Shown here in pieces: positions 20,870-32,150 of a stretch of 64,000 bases of DNA; position 1 is the first letter of the stretch; the number at the start of each line of letters is the position of its first letter. The stretch is from positions 447,670-511,669 of the forward strand of contig KZ308677.1 in NCBI GenBank assembly GCA_000376725.2, in the 5' to 3' direction. The translations under genes and the position numbers were made by a program. The notes under the pieces were generated by a model, which did not search any database, was not told the DNA's origin, and worked only from the letters and a program-made list of their open reading frames with translations. This stretch comes from Ladona fulva. Taxonomy: Eukaryota; Arthropoda; Insecta; Odonata; Libellulidae.

Positions 20870-21325
20870 AATGTTGTGTTTGTTGGTCGTCAAAGGGATG
20901 GGTTGTTTATTTCCGAAACATTTTACGAATTTTCCGCGTATTTTATCAAAGTTCTCGCAATTTCGAATTTATATGAATGGTTCATGGCTAAAATGAGATT
21001 CTATGATCATTTTCCTTTCTTGTGACACTTGTTTTAATTTCAGAGGACCATTGTTTCTAATTTAATTTTGTAAAAGAAACAACCTCTGCAAGTCATGATA
21101 ACGTACTTCACGTTCGTCTCTCTTGGAAATGTATTATAGGCTCCTGGGTTTGAACCCGGACCTTAACAGAGATAAAAATAGTTTTCCTGGGGGTTTGAGC
21201 ATCGTAGAAACACAATGCAGTTTATTTCAGATCTCTAAGTCTAACCGTTTCTGAGATAAATAGGGGGACGGACAGACGGACGGACGGACAGACATTTGCT
21301 TTACATACATATATATATGATGATA
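20870..21325 (+). repeat. repeat C, divergent copy (copy 5)
   Basis: Collinear blocks: GGTCGTCAAAGGGATGGGTT, a TTTTATCAAAGTTCTCGCAA block, TTCTAATTTAATTTTGTAAA, CTCCTGGGTTTGAACCCGG, then a GACGGACGGACGGACAGACA-like tract and TTTGCTTTACATACATATAT. Its 3' tract resembles RTE-like non-LTR element ends. Confidence 0.65.
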
Positions 21326-21339
21326 TAATACTACTTGAA

Positions 21340-21425
21340 TTGTTTAAAAATTATTATTTTATTATTTATCATTATTAATTTATTATTATCATTTCATTAT
21401 TATCATTAATTATTATTATTGTATT
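21340..21425. repeat. AT microsatellite (ATT-type)
   Basis: Imperfect repeats of TTA, ATT and CATT over about 90 bases. Confidence 0.85.
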
Positions 21426-21429
21426 ATTA

Positions 21430-23030
21430 GAACATTAACTTCCGCAGCGTCAATTTAACGACAGCGACCAACCCATGATTCTTTCCTTTCAAAATTCAGC
21501 TCAGAAATATCTAAGCCACGATCCGTAGACGCCGAATATCGCCTCGCGAAAGGGAAAGTCGACATAAATTCTGCAATTGACGAGAAAGCGCTAATCGCGA
21601 GTTATTTTTGCACTTCGGGAAAGCACTCTCTAGTGCTCCAAGCAACACTAATATCTGCGATGCAGCTGTTTCTTCGCTTTTCCTCACTTTTCACATCACA
21701 TTCACATATTTGCCAGCTGTGATGCGGGCTTCGATAGCTTCGCCTTAACTAGGGGTTAACTACAAGGACTTTTTGGTCTGTAAACAGGAGATTATAAATC
21801 CATTGCCATCGATTTTGCTTATGATCGAGCAAATGAAAATTTCCACTTAACACTGTAATTTTTTTATGATTTTTATATCGATTTTTATTATCCAGGACTC
21901 ATTTGTTTCAGAATAGAGTTCACTGGTTCGAGAGAATTCATCTTTTTTCTATACCCGCCGAATTCAATCTTCGTTTGGGTTATTTCCCATCCTAACGGTT
22001 TCTTTACTCAATTTCTCATTTAAATATATAATAATCGAGTGTAATGTAATATTCATTGATATCAATCAGTATTTCATACTGTGTATATGAATCCAGTGAT
22101 TGTAACATTTGTACAATTAACTCTTTTAATAAGTGCTATACTTTTTTGATGTGCGAATATGCCAAACATGTTATTTCACGCAAAGAAGATTCTATTCGAC
22201 CGGAAACGAAAGTCGCAAATGACAATCCGCTGTGGAAAGAGACAAAGTCACTAAAAGAAGAGAAAAATCGCCTCAAAGGGAAATAAGGAACTTGTTTTGC
22301 AAGTCTTTTAAGTCTTCTATAGAATAACCATAACGATATCAATAATTTGTTTCTTAATACTGTTGTAGTTATGGAAACAGTAACTAGATACAGCGTAGGA
22401 ATCGCTAAACTGGAGAATGCATCTTATAAATGGATATATCACCAAATAAACATTACCAGATTGTTGAAATCAACAATGCCATTGCTCGATTCACCGCATG
22501 GGAATTCATTGTCGCCTAACAATTACCGAACTTATAAACAATGTAGAAACGAAACCATATCAATTAAACGGACGGATTCTTCGTTTCCTCGGCAAAATTT
22601 CTTAAACACAATTTCCAGGCTGTAAAAGTAGGCGAAGAGCATTTTGCATATATTCCACATAAAATATGCGAAGTATTTCCATGCATATAATAATGCGCGA
22701 TAGCCAACGAAAAGCAGAAATACATCTCGGCATTTGTAGTGTTTAAAGGGCGCTGAATGCGCGAGAACCCGTAAAATTCTCTTTCAGATCAATATTGGAA
22801 AGGTCAATGCTCTCAGGCACTGGGAGCCCTCAATATTTGGGATGATTTAGCAGTTGGATCTGCATTGACTGCTTGCTAAACAATCTCTGCAACAATGAGA
22901 ATACAAAGGCGAAACTGGGCGCGAAAATATGATTGTGGAAACTTTGAACATGTTATGTTTAGACAATTATGAATTATTATTTTAAAATTCTGTTACCAAG
23001 TACGTCATACAATGTCCTTGTATAATAAAA
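21430..23030. other. no recognisable gene
   Basis: Short frames only. The frame at 22056-22286 is lysine-rich at its end and unmatched to any family I know. Confidence 0.4.
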
Positions 23031-23032
23031 TT

Positions 23033-23655
23033 ATGCCAATGATTATTCGTACAGCTTCCGAGGGTAAACTTTATCAACAATAGAATCGGTGAAATATATT
23101 GGAGTAACCCTCACAAATAACTTAACATGGGGAACCCAATTTCGTCATATATGTGGACGAGCTCTTAAGAAACTCGGATTCGTGAAGAGAATAATCTGTT
23201 GGAGCGAAGAAAAAGTCCGTAAGCGATGTTACGTTGTGTTGGTCAGGCCTCAAAGTGGAAAAGTGTTGTATTCGAGAATTAGAAAAGGTACTGCGAAAGG
23301 CGTTATGTTTCGTGAAGAATTGTTCCGAGAAATCAGTGAGCGTTACTCAAACACTTCAGGACGCAGTATGGGGATCACTAGAAGACAGAAAATTTAAGCA
23401 AAGGATAAATGTACTTAATATATTGACATAAGGTACTTTCGTAGAAGATGTAGCCGATATTATGCGTGCTCCCAGTCACAAAGGCAGTCCTGATACTGCG
23501 AGAAAGATCAAGGCAAAAAAGCTAGAACTATTCGACTCAAAAATTAATATTTTCCGTTAACGAACCGCGAGAGTGACCCATTGGGGAAATAGAGTCATGG
23601 AGCGTGCACCCCCTGCCACATGCCAAAAAGAGGCTTACATATGTAGATGTAGATG
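23033..23655 (+). mobile_element. LINE-A fragment with 3' end
   Basis: Begins at GCCAATGATTATTCG and encodes KYIGVTLTNNLTWGTQF, ALKKLGFVKRI and EEKVRKRCYVVLVRP. An internal deletion follows, joining to IRELEKVLRKA in another frame, then VTQTLQDAVWGSL. Past stops come the ADIMRAPSHKGS-like region, a TNRE-like end and the stem-loop GCACCCCCTGCCACATGCC at 23608-23636. The tail is TATGTAGATGTAGATG. Confidence 0.85.
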
Positions 23656-23790
23656 CCAATGATTATCCGTACAGCTTCCGAGAGAAACTATATCAACAAT
23701 TTAATCGGTGAAATATATTGGAGTAACCCTCACATGTAACTTAACAAGGGGTAACCACATTCGTAATATGTGTGGAGGTATCTTCTATAC
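23656..23790 (+). mobile_element. second LINE-A fragment, tandem to the first
   Basis: Starts with GCCAATGATTATCCGTACAG right after the tail of the previous copy. It repeats about 125 bases of the same 5' portion (KYIGVTLTCNLTRGNHI in translation) and then ends. Confidence 0.8.
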
Positions 23791-25035
23791 ATTTTCGTTT
23801 CGTTAACAATTTCTCTGCATTTCACAGTTTTGAAGACACATGTTTGAAAATTGAGTGTGATCACATTTATAAACGTTCCAACAAAATTTGCGGCGGATTA
23901 GCTTAAAACCCGAGTGGAAAAATGTGTCGGAGACGAAAAAATAGCACTTCGAACTGTAACTTTGAAATGTGTCAGAAGAAGAGCAATTTTAAAAATACGG
24001 CGCACAAACCACAGAAAATGATGTTTCCCAGAAAATTAATAGAAATTGGGACAGAGAAAGAATGGAAGTAAGTAAATACTTATTCAATTATTATGATACT
24101 AATTCGATATCAAGGAATTTGATTTTTCTCCTGCAAATGGAAAATTTACGTAAGATATCAGCTGAATGCCGAGTGTCCTGAAAAATTTGTTACTTTCCTC
24201 TCGTTAGTACGAAAATCTAAGCGAAGATAAGAGATATGGGAACTGAATCCATCCATTTGGTGCGCGATTCATCTTCCAGTTGGGAATCCCCGCGTAGTTC
24301 CACACGTTCATTCAGAAATCGTTGCTTCTCCGAGTTTCTAACTAAAAATGGAACACTACTCCTTCCAAAAAATGAACACTTCTGGAGTCCTTCACATCCA
24401 AATTTCGCCGAATTATTACAAGGAGAAAACCTCCGGCGGGTTTCATAATACTACAGATTGTTCGGATTTCATCTCTTACCCCTTCAACTTAAAGAAAATT
24501 AACCAGAATTTACGTCCGATGAAATTGAGACGAGTGTCCTAAGAGGAAAATTTGACAACTATTTTTATTCGGGTGATGGATTGGCTTTTGAAATCTATTT
24601 GAAGGATTTACGTAAAATAAAGAAAAAATGTGCATATTAAATGATAATTGTCATTTTTCTTACTGAAAGTATGGCTCAAATTTATTGCCAAAGTCTATAT
24701 TTCTCACATACTGACGCAAATGTAATAATTACAACTCTGCAAACAACTTAACCTTGGCGGAAATATCAATTCAGGCATTTGGTTTAAATAAAGGAATTGC
24801 CGATATTAAATGGATGTCCAACATTATCAATCCCAATATTACCATGGATACTGGGGATAATTCCATGGATACCTGCCATATTGATACCGATATTAGTTAC
24901 CAACCTCATCTATACCACTATGCACATAGTAACACCACCGTAACACACGATTCATCTTTAAGAGGACCACCGCCGCGCCACCTACACTACGTCAATTCCG
25001 CCTTCCTAATTAATAGACTCGAGGTGCTTGGCTCT
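23791..25035. other. no recognisable gene
   Basis: The frame at 24754-25272 (172 codons) is partly produced by the minisatellite below and shows no family motif. Confidence 0.45.
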
Positions 25036-25135
25036 TCATTGCAGTGTCACTGCCTCACTCCCCCGCAGTGCCTCACTCCCCCGCAGTGCCTCACTCCCCC
25101 CGCAGTGCCTCACTCTCCCGCAGTGCCTCACTCCC
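25036..25135. repeat. 18-base minisatellite, about five units
   Basis: Units close to CAGTGCCTCACTCCCCCG repeat about five times. One unit has an extra C and another has T for C. The strand asymmetry (C-rich plus strand) is strong. Confidence 0.9.
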
Positions 25136-25659
25136 TCCCCTTTCACTTTCCCTCTCCACTTTCTCCCAATTCCCATCCATTTTGTAATTTCGATCAAATT
25201 GCCCAGCCTTTCCATCGCTTTCAGATTTATATGCATTCCCCACTTAACTCTTACCGAGGAGAGCAAAATTGAGTGATTGTCTTTAACAATGGCTGAGAAA
25301 TTCACGCAGCATTCACTCTACGTCATCACGAAATTCACGCTTGGATACAACCGTGACGTATTCTCTTTAAAATGTTCGGTTGGATCATCAACACCTCGAC
25401 CGAAATATTCAAAGGACGTCATTCAGAACTCGTTTCCATCGCAACAGCTTTAATCGACCTCACTTATTTTGCTACGTATCTTAATTGTTGCGATCTTTTC
25501 GTTATTTTTTTATGGTTGAATTCTGCTCTCTCCAGCAGTTACCAAGACGACGGTCAGTGTTGTTTCTTAATCTAAGAAGCCATCTTTAACGAAGGGACAG
25601 AAATGCCAATTCTTTTTTGTTTAAACATCGAAATTGTCTTGGTAACAGCCAAATTTTAG

Positions 25660-26310
25660 GTAGTGGATTTTGTAGGTGTGAAAATCGGTAGCTCGGATTG
25701 AAGATAGACAAATATGAAGCAATAAGGATTGAACGATGTGTAGCGATGACCGAAGAGTAACTTGAGTTAGACCCAATATCATATAAGTTGTGCAAAATAT
25801 TCGCCAGTGCAAATATTAATGAATCCTTTTCAAAAGCAAGCACCGCAGTCTCAAAGAGTACTTGGTTTAACTTTGAAGATAAACTCCTTTGTAGCGGGAG
25901 TTTCTGCTTTTTTTCTCCTGTATTTCGTGTTTAGTCATATTTGGGAATACACTTCATCTGAATCTCAGCAATTTCATCGCAATATTGGACTCATTAAAGT
26001 TGGTTTAGCTCTCATATTTTCGATACTAAAACAATTAATCAAAAATTCCTTTAACTGTGCGTAAAATTTTAAACTCTTGCTTCGACATGTTTTTGTATAC
26101 CAAATATGGAGTAAAACTATTTGGAACTCCGAACAGAAGAAAAAGAAATAGCAATGGGGAAAATACACAATTTCACGATCAAGTGCTTTTACAGATATTT
26201 CGTAATAATGTCCCATTCATTTTCAGGCTAGTGGAAATTTCTCATCAAAAATCTCTCGTTTTCGAACTCTAAACATTTCATTCGTAGTAATTATCCCATT
26301 TTCCAAAACA
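25660..26310 (+). repeat. repeat F, copy 1 (empty site for a LINE insertion)
   Basis: Collinear with 37.47-38.52 kb over some 640 bases, sharing for example CACCGCAGTCTCAAAGAGTA, CTTGGTTTAACTTTGAA, TCCTGTATTTCGTGTTTAGT, GAATACACTTCATC, GTTGGTTTAGCTCTCA and GGAACTCCGAACAGAAGAA. This copy lacks the LINE present in the other. Translations of both copies share scraps such as CFYRYFVI, but stops and frameshifts prevent a protein assignment. It could be an old segmental duplication, a pseudogene pair or an unclassified repeat. Confidence 0.75.
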
Positions 26311-26508
26311 TTAAATCAACTCGTTGTCTGAAATCATGGGTCTGAACGTGTTTACCAACTTTTTCTGTGAAGCTACGATTTCCTTTTCAAAATTAGTTGA
26401 ACCCACCGTGGAATTACCTTTAATGACGTTTCGTTCTTTTTTCATTGAGAAAACGATGGTTGAATTCTACATTATAGAGGCGAAATTTCCCAAGGAAGAA
26501 TGGACTTG

Positions 26509-26514
26509 AAAAAA
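26509..26514 (-). terminator. T6 run, RNA polymerase III terminator
   Basis: Six T residues on the minus strand, four bases after the tRNA-like 3' end (26519-26589). Confidence 0.5.
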
Positions 26515-26518
26515 GTCG

Positions 26519-26589
26519 GACGGGACCGGGAATCGAACCCGGGTCTCCCAATTGCCGGTCGGGTACTCTGAACGTTGAGCTATCCCGGC
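26519..26589 (-). tRNA. tRNA-like cloverleaf, anticodon position GGC (decayed tRNA or SINE head)
   Basis: The 71-base minus-strand sequence folds as a full cloverleaf. The acceptor GCCGGGA/TCCCGTC pairs at six of seven positions, the D arm is GCTC/GAGT, the anticodon arm is CCCGA/TTGGG with loop CCGGCAA, and the T arm is CCGGG/CCCGG with TTCGATT. The middle of the loop, GGC, would be an alanine anticodon, but base 33 is C where nearly all tRNAs have U. A-box and B-box promoters are intact and a T6 run follows. It may be a tRNA gene with one damaging change, or the head of a tRNA-derived SINE whose body I do not recognise. Confidence 0.55.
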
Positions 26590-26999
26590 AGAACATTTCT
26601 CCAAGCCATTCGGGATACTTTGTGGGAAAAGGATCACAATTACTTGGCATTTGTTCAGAAACAAGGGCACTATATTCTTCAAAATAACTATTTTTTACAA
26701 TTACTAACTTCCTTGAAAGTTTTAGATATGTAAAACATTTCGGAAAGAAAACTATTGTCTTCTTTGGGAAGTCGCGGGCTCACACCTCCTCATAGCAGTC
26801 AATGATAATTTACCCTGAGAATTCTCTAAATTTTCACAATTGGGTGGCTTAATTTTCTAGTTCAATAAAATGCATAAATGTCGATTCCATCGATTTATTC
26901 TACGAAATCGAAGTGAATTCATTCAACGTCCAATATATTATCTTATCCTTACAGTTTTATTGCGATTTTCGTTATTAAATGTCTGATATTTATTTCTTT

Positions 27000-27080
27000 A
27001 AGGGTTGAATGAAAGAAGGAAATGAGAATCTCAATCTCACCTTTCAATAAAGACGTTTTATTATTGTTATTATTATTGTG
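27000..27080 (+). repeat. SINE-2 3' end with (ATT)n tail
   Basis: GAATCTCAATCTCACC, then AATAAAGACGTTTTATTATT and an ATT microsatellite. Same module as 4.97 kb and the end of the SINE at 59.8 kb. Confidence 0.6.
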
Positions 27081-27364
27081 ATTTATTCGAAATTCGCCTC
27101 ACTTATCCAACTCGTTACCGAGACAACCGGCTTTGTTTTCGCCGATGTAAATGACTCTGAAATGGCGTCGTTGTTATAGCAATCATAACTTTATTCACAG
27201 CAACTTAAACATTTATCCTTCTTAATTTTAGAAGAATATGAAACAGTTCGGCGAAGTTTGCGTCATTCCAAACGTAAAACATACTTAGATATCAAGAATA
27301 AGAGTATCCTTTAAATTTTCCTCCGTATATTCTGTATATACTATACTCTTTGTCTTTGTTACAG

Positions 27365-27655
27365 ACTTTATTTCTTTTACAAAATTAAATTAGAAGAATG
27401 AGTCGTATAAAATCAAAATAAGTACCAAAAGAAGGGAAATTGAATACAGATTTTTATTATGGCCATGGAATATCGCTTTCCTTTTGAAGTTGCGAGAATT
27501 ATGATAAAATATACGAATATTTTGTGAAATTTTGAGGTTGTAAACAACACGTTCCCCTGACGACCAATGCGATTGTCGATTCGTGCATTTTCCCGTAAGA
27601 ACGCATTGTGTATTTAGGCCCATTTAGAAGCAATTGACGATATGAAGAGGAGGAA
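27365..27655 (-). repeat. repeat C, 5' half (copy 7)
   Basis: On the minus strand it runs from the TCATATCGTCAATTGCTTCT area and GGGCC(A/T)AAAT, through GGTCGTCAGGGGAACGTGTT, TTTACAACCTCAAAATTTCA and a TATTCAATTTCCCTTCTTTT block, to TTTAATTTTGTAAAAGAAAT. The hairpin end and the B-box part are missing. Confidence 0.8.
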
Positions 27656-29433
27656 ATTTCTCAGAGATTTCAACTGTTACAGTCACAAACTATTATTGTT
27701 GATTGTAGATTTCGGCATCGAACTATAAGAGCTTTGATGGCGTTGAACATTTTTGTTTTCGATAACATGTCCCAATGGACTAAACTAAGATGCGAGATGT
27801 TATTTTCTCTCACGTACAAATAAGTATACTATATTTAATTCGACTTCTATTTTCGAGAATCAAAGGGAACTTCAGCTAGTTACATGAATAAACAAATGAC
27901 TGCATCCCGTGTTGTAGGAAACCGCCCAGGGCGGGAAATATCCCAGACATTTGCGCTGAAATCGATTAATATGAATGCAACGTGCCTTGACCTTGGACTT
28001 CGTTTAGGGGCAGAAATCAATATGAGAAAACCACTATCACTCCCTTTCTCTATACTCTAACCTCTCTCATCCTATACACAACAAACATCAAGTACTATGA
28101 TGACAAGTTACATATTATGACCCGGCTTCTCTTTATAAGCCTGAGTTCGAATTTATGCAACTATTTCATCCATCAAAATAGATGCAAAATGGGTTTTCCA
28201 CGCGCAGTGACTATTCTTTCAGGAATACAAATGGAAGTTATGCATGTTAGTTATGGAAGTTTGGTATAAAAATGAGGACAAAGTGATAAATGAACAGAAA
28301 AGACCAGTAAGGTTAATTTGGGTCAAATACGGAAGGACAGATGCTCTAATGAAAGAGGGAAGAATTAGAATCGATAAAACAAAAGGACTATATGTACTGA
28401 AGTAAAAAACCTTCGACGAAAGATTGGAGAAATAGAGTAAAGGATCCGACGAAAAACTAAAGCTTCCACATCTAAACAGAGAACGAACCTTTTCAAACGT
28501 TGATTTTTCAATCGGGGGATAACGGAATTGAGTTAAAGAAGTTACCGATTGGTTTCCCCCTTTCCGAATATAAAGATATAAAGAGAATTGAAAGAATTTA
28601 GAAAAATGAAATATAACACGAGATTGTGCTTAGTAAATTAAGTAAATCAATAACTGCACAGCTATATTTAAATTCTAAACTGTCCATGCAAAATATTTGA
28701 AATTTTAACCTGTAAATTTGGTAATAGAATTTTATGACGTATTTCCTTCGTATCAGAAACGTTAAACCTACAAATTTTGCAGTTGTAATCACAGAAGAGA
28801 AGTGGTGGATGTAAAAGTTAATTTTATGATGTGTATTTAACATTATAGCAAATGTACTCAAGAGAGGTTAGTTATATGTTACTCGGGGTAACACCGGAGC
28901 TTTCATTTCCATGGAGACGTAGCCGAGGATATCAGAATATTTTCCCTTTTCTCTTACATAAGGGTGCTCATCAACATTTTCAAACACTTTTAGTTTCGTA
29001 ACTGTCATCGGAATTCTCGATGAGTTTAAATATAGGAAATCTCCGCACACAACTTCAATTGTGGTCACGCTACGGTTCGTGACTGCGATTCCAACGGAAG
29101 AGATCCTCGAATGGACTCATCTGATGGTTTGCAGCTCATACCGAAGGAATTTGCTCTCTACGCAACGCCAGCGATCTGCTCCTTGACAACCAAGTCCTAT
29201 GATCTCTCAGAGGAAATACATTCGAACACCCCTGAATCACAGACCAAACCTGAGCAAAGATATCGCAAATTTCATCTATTCCGGTTTACAAATTATTTGT
29301 CCGTTTTACAAGAAGGTAATGCAACGGTTACGAGAAAAGGTGCGATTGCTGATGACATAAAATTAAATTAAACTAAACAAGATATAAAGATAATACTGCG
29401 TATATACTACTGGGAATATATTATACTACTGGT
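27656..29433. other. no recognisable gene
   Basis: Short frames without motifs. A frame at 29111-29371 (86 codons) is polar and unmatched. Confidence 0.4.
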
Positions 29434-30545
29434 TATTCGTGAGGGGGTAACTTAACATGGAGTACCCACATCCATAATAGATGTGGAAAAGCACCTAAGA
29501 AACTCGGCTTCGTTAAGGGGATTGGATATCGTTTGAACTAGCCGTTTCAGAACCTCAGAAAAGATCCTATCCTCTTAATCCCTTTCTTCCGTTATGATGG
29601 TCGTGTGTGAGGAGAGGAAGAAGAGAAGTGGTGGCCTCGAACTTAGGCCGAAGCTCTTTCGATCTATTTGCTGCGGAATGAGCTGGACATGTTGCTCAAA
29701 TTACACGATTGCGGAAACTTACTTACTTGGAGAGTATCTGGATTCGAAGATAAAGGATTAAGCTAAAATTATGTCCCAGAAGATTTTCGTATCACTTCTT
29801 ATTGCCGAGTACCACTACAACGAAAGGGACAGATTTTTATGTATGTTCTCTAATTTATTCCTCCATTATGGTTTGCATAAACCTAGCAAGGAATACATGC
29901 AAGTGTGGCAACATCTTTTAAGCATCGAATGGCGAAAACAGAAATATTTTATCTATATTCATGCAATCATGGCGATGTTATTGCCAACAGCCTGCAAACG
30001 GATATTCAGGCCTTGTATCCATTGGCCTTAAGAGAATAGCCGGTCGGAGCGAAGAAAAAGTCCGTGAGCGATGTTACTTTGCGATAGTTATGCCTCATCT
30101 TGAGTATGCGTGTAGTGTCATATTCGGGATAAGTAGGCATATAAGTGTTATATTCTGGAGTTAGAAAAGAAGCAGCGAAAGGCGATTCGTTTTGTAAATA
30201 ACTGCTACGATAAATCAGTGAGTGTTACTCAAATGCTTCATGACGATGAATGGGAATCTTAAGAAGGTAAAAGATTTAAACAAAGGATACATTTTCTAAA
30301 TAAGTTCAGAGAAAGCACCTTCAGAGATGATATAGCCGATATAATGCGTCCACTACATTACACAGGGCGTTCTGATTCTGCGAGAAAGATCAGGGAAATA
30401 GATGCTAGAACCGATCGATTCTAGAGCTCATTTTTTCCGCGAACGATACGCGAAAGTAATCTACTAGGGAAGAAGAGTCATGTTGCAAGCACCCCCTGCC
30501 ACACGCCGAAAGGTGATTTGCTGGGTACTCACGTAGACAGAGACA
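29434..30545 (+). mobile_element. LINE-A copy interrupted by a 511-base insertion
   Basis: The left part (29434-29516) encodes GNLTWSTHIHNRCGKAPKKL-like sequence ending at GFVK. The right part (30028-30545) resumes with KRIAGRSEEKVRERCYFAIV and MPHLEYACSVI. Then, through frameshifts, come FVNNCYDKSVSVTQMLHDD, the ADIMRPLHYTGRSDSARKIR region, a frame end, the stem-loop GCACCCCCTGCCACACGCC at 30493-30528 and a degenerate GTAGACAGAGACA tail. The interruption falls exactly between the two halves of the sequence that is continuous in the 23.1-kb copy. Confidence 0.85.
29517..30027. mobile_element. TTAA-flanked 511-base insertion (MITE-like)
   Basis: TTAA at 29513-29516 and at 30028-30031 flank it as a target duplication. 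The left terminus GGGGATTGGATA and the complement of the right terminus, GGCCAATGGATA, agree at 9 of 12 positions. Further in, both ends hold a CGTTTG motif. TTAA targets are the signature of piggyBac-type elements, but the termini here start GG rather than the usual CCC. No transposase is present. The frame 29771-30031 is unmatched. Confidence 0.6.
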
Positions 30546-31340
30546 TAAATATGATAAAATAGTAAAAAATCTGTTTACAAACACAATTGAGTTCAATTAA
30601 AAAGAAAATTCCACAACCAAGAGTCGAATAGGTTTTGATTGAATCAGAAGAATTTGGAGAAACTATCAGATGCTGCCCTCAGCAACGCCACCTGTCCTCG
30701 AAATCGGGAACTAATTCGCATCAGAGGGAACATCTTCTCTTGATAGGAAAACCGAGTCTGAGGGTAGGGCGTTGACATTTTAGCAAATACTTGTGCCATT
30801 TCTCAGGTTGGGAGAATACGACCAACAGAGAATCGCAAATAAAGGCACATAAAACCTGCAACGGAACGAAACCATGGAGATTCAAGAAATAAACAAGGGA
30901 ATTACGATGGATATGGACGTTGCAAACAGTTTCCCCAATTGGATGTCCTTTAATATAAGAACGACACTACATACGATTAAGGTTATAATAAAAAGATAAA
31001 AAAACAATACTCTAAGATTACATAATATAAAATAATTTAAATACAACACACAATATTCAAAAAATAAGAAAATGATTACGTGGATCTAAAAGTGTTAAAA
31101 ATGTCATACGCTTTCCTCTTTAAGGAACACAAAATCTACATGGTTTAAAGTTCATTAACTAATTGAATTATTCGTGGAATAGATGAGAATTTATATACAT
31201 TTTTCCTGCAAATGGGCACTGCCAGAAAGGATGTTTCCCTAGTTCTGCGGAGAGGCACCTAAAGTACAAGAAGACCGATAAAACCACTAAATACATTATA
31301 TACAAAACTTACATCATGCACTTTGCGTCTTACATGCAGG
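30546..31340. other. no recognisable gene
   Basis: AT-rich sequence without shared repeats that I could find. Confidence 0.45.
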
Positions 31341-31690
31341 GGTTGTATTCCATACTTCTTACATAAAGTTATATAAATACTGTCAGAATAAGCAATTCCT
31401 TCTCTGAAGCTCAACCATATATATACATTTTAGAAAGCTCTTCTGGACTTTTTCTAGTGCTCTAATTTTGTTTTGTGCACAATTCCATAAAAGAGAGCCA
31501 TATTCCAGTATAGGACAAACCAAGGTGGAATACGAACGAATCACGCTTTTAATAGAGTAATTCGGGAGAGAGCTAATAAAATTAAGGATTTTAAAAGCGT
31601 GAGAGCATAATTCTCTCAGGTGTCCATTAAAATTTAACTTCGATTCCAATATCAAGCAAGGATCCTTATTGCATCAACTCTCTCTAGTTG
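31341..31690 (-). mobile_element. LINE fragment, different lineage (LINE-D)
   Basis: The minus-strand frame (31655-31383) reads MILESKLNFNGHL, KILNFISSLPNYSIKSVI, YSTLVCPILEYGSLLWN and IRALEKVQKSFLKCIYM. This is the C-terminal thumb and connection region of non-LTR reverse transcriptase proteins, where (S/T)LV.P.LEY.S..W and IE.VQ.(R/S)F lie just after the polymerase domain. Residues differ clearly from LINE-A and LINE-B, so this is another, older family. Flanking parts are not recognised. Confidence 0.75.
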
Positions 31691-31834
31691 AATTTCTAGT
31701 TAATTTTATAAGGATATGAGTAGATTGATTTTTTTTCGGGTAAAGGAGATCACTTTGCATTTCCAAATATTTGGATATAAGTTCCATTTATGGCGTCGTA
31801 AATAAAAATTGCCAATATTCCTATGAAGTCCCAT

Positions 31835-32150
31835 AAAAACTATTCTCATCTCTGTAATGGCTCGGGTTCGAACCCAGGAGCCCTTAATACGTTTCCTTAA
31901 GAAATGCAAGTACGTTTTCGTGAGTTGCAGAGATTGTTTCTTCTACAAAATTAAATTAGAAATAATGGTCATACGAAACAAGTGCCAAAAGAAAGGAAAA
32001 TGAGGACAGATTCATATTTTTGGCATGAAATATTGGTATACGAGATGCCATGGTTATCGTAGATGCGAAATTACGAGAATTTCGATAAATGTACTTATGC
32101 TTTTTAGTAAACAATACATTCACGATTATTGAGCAATTTTTATTCGCCTG
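31835..32150 (-). repeat. repeat C, copy 8, with palindromic B box
   Basis: Minus-strand blocks TTTAATTTTGTAGAAGAAAC, the CTGTCCTCATTTTCCTTTCT area and AATATTTCATGCCAAAAATA match other copies. Toward its 3' side the sequence CTGGGTTCGAACCCGAGCC (31861-31879) holds a consensus B box within the palindrome GGGTTCGAACCC. Confidence 0.65.

Noticed and set aside
24754..25272. 172-codon plus-strand open frame
   Set aside because: Its second half is the translated minisatellite and its first half has no known motif or splice context. The length is explained by the lack of stops in C-rich repeats.
25807..26064. Hydrophobic 85-codon frame in repeat F that could suggest a membrane receptor
   Set aside because: The paralogous copy has a different frame and stops, and no receptor motif is seen. 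Kept only as a repeat.
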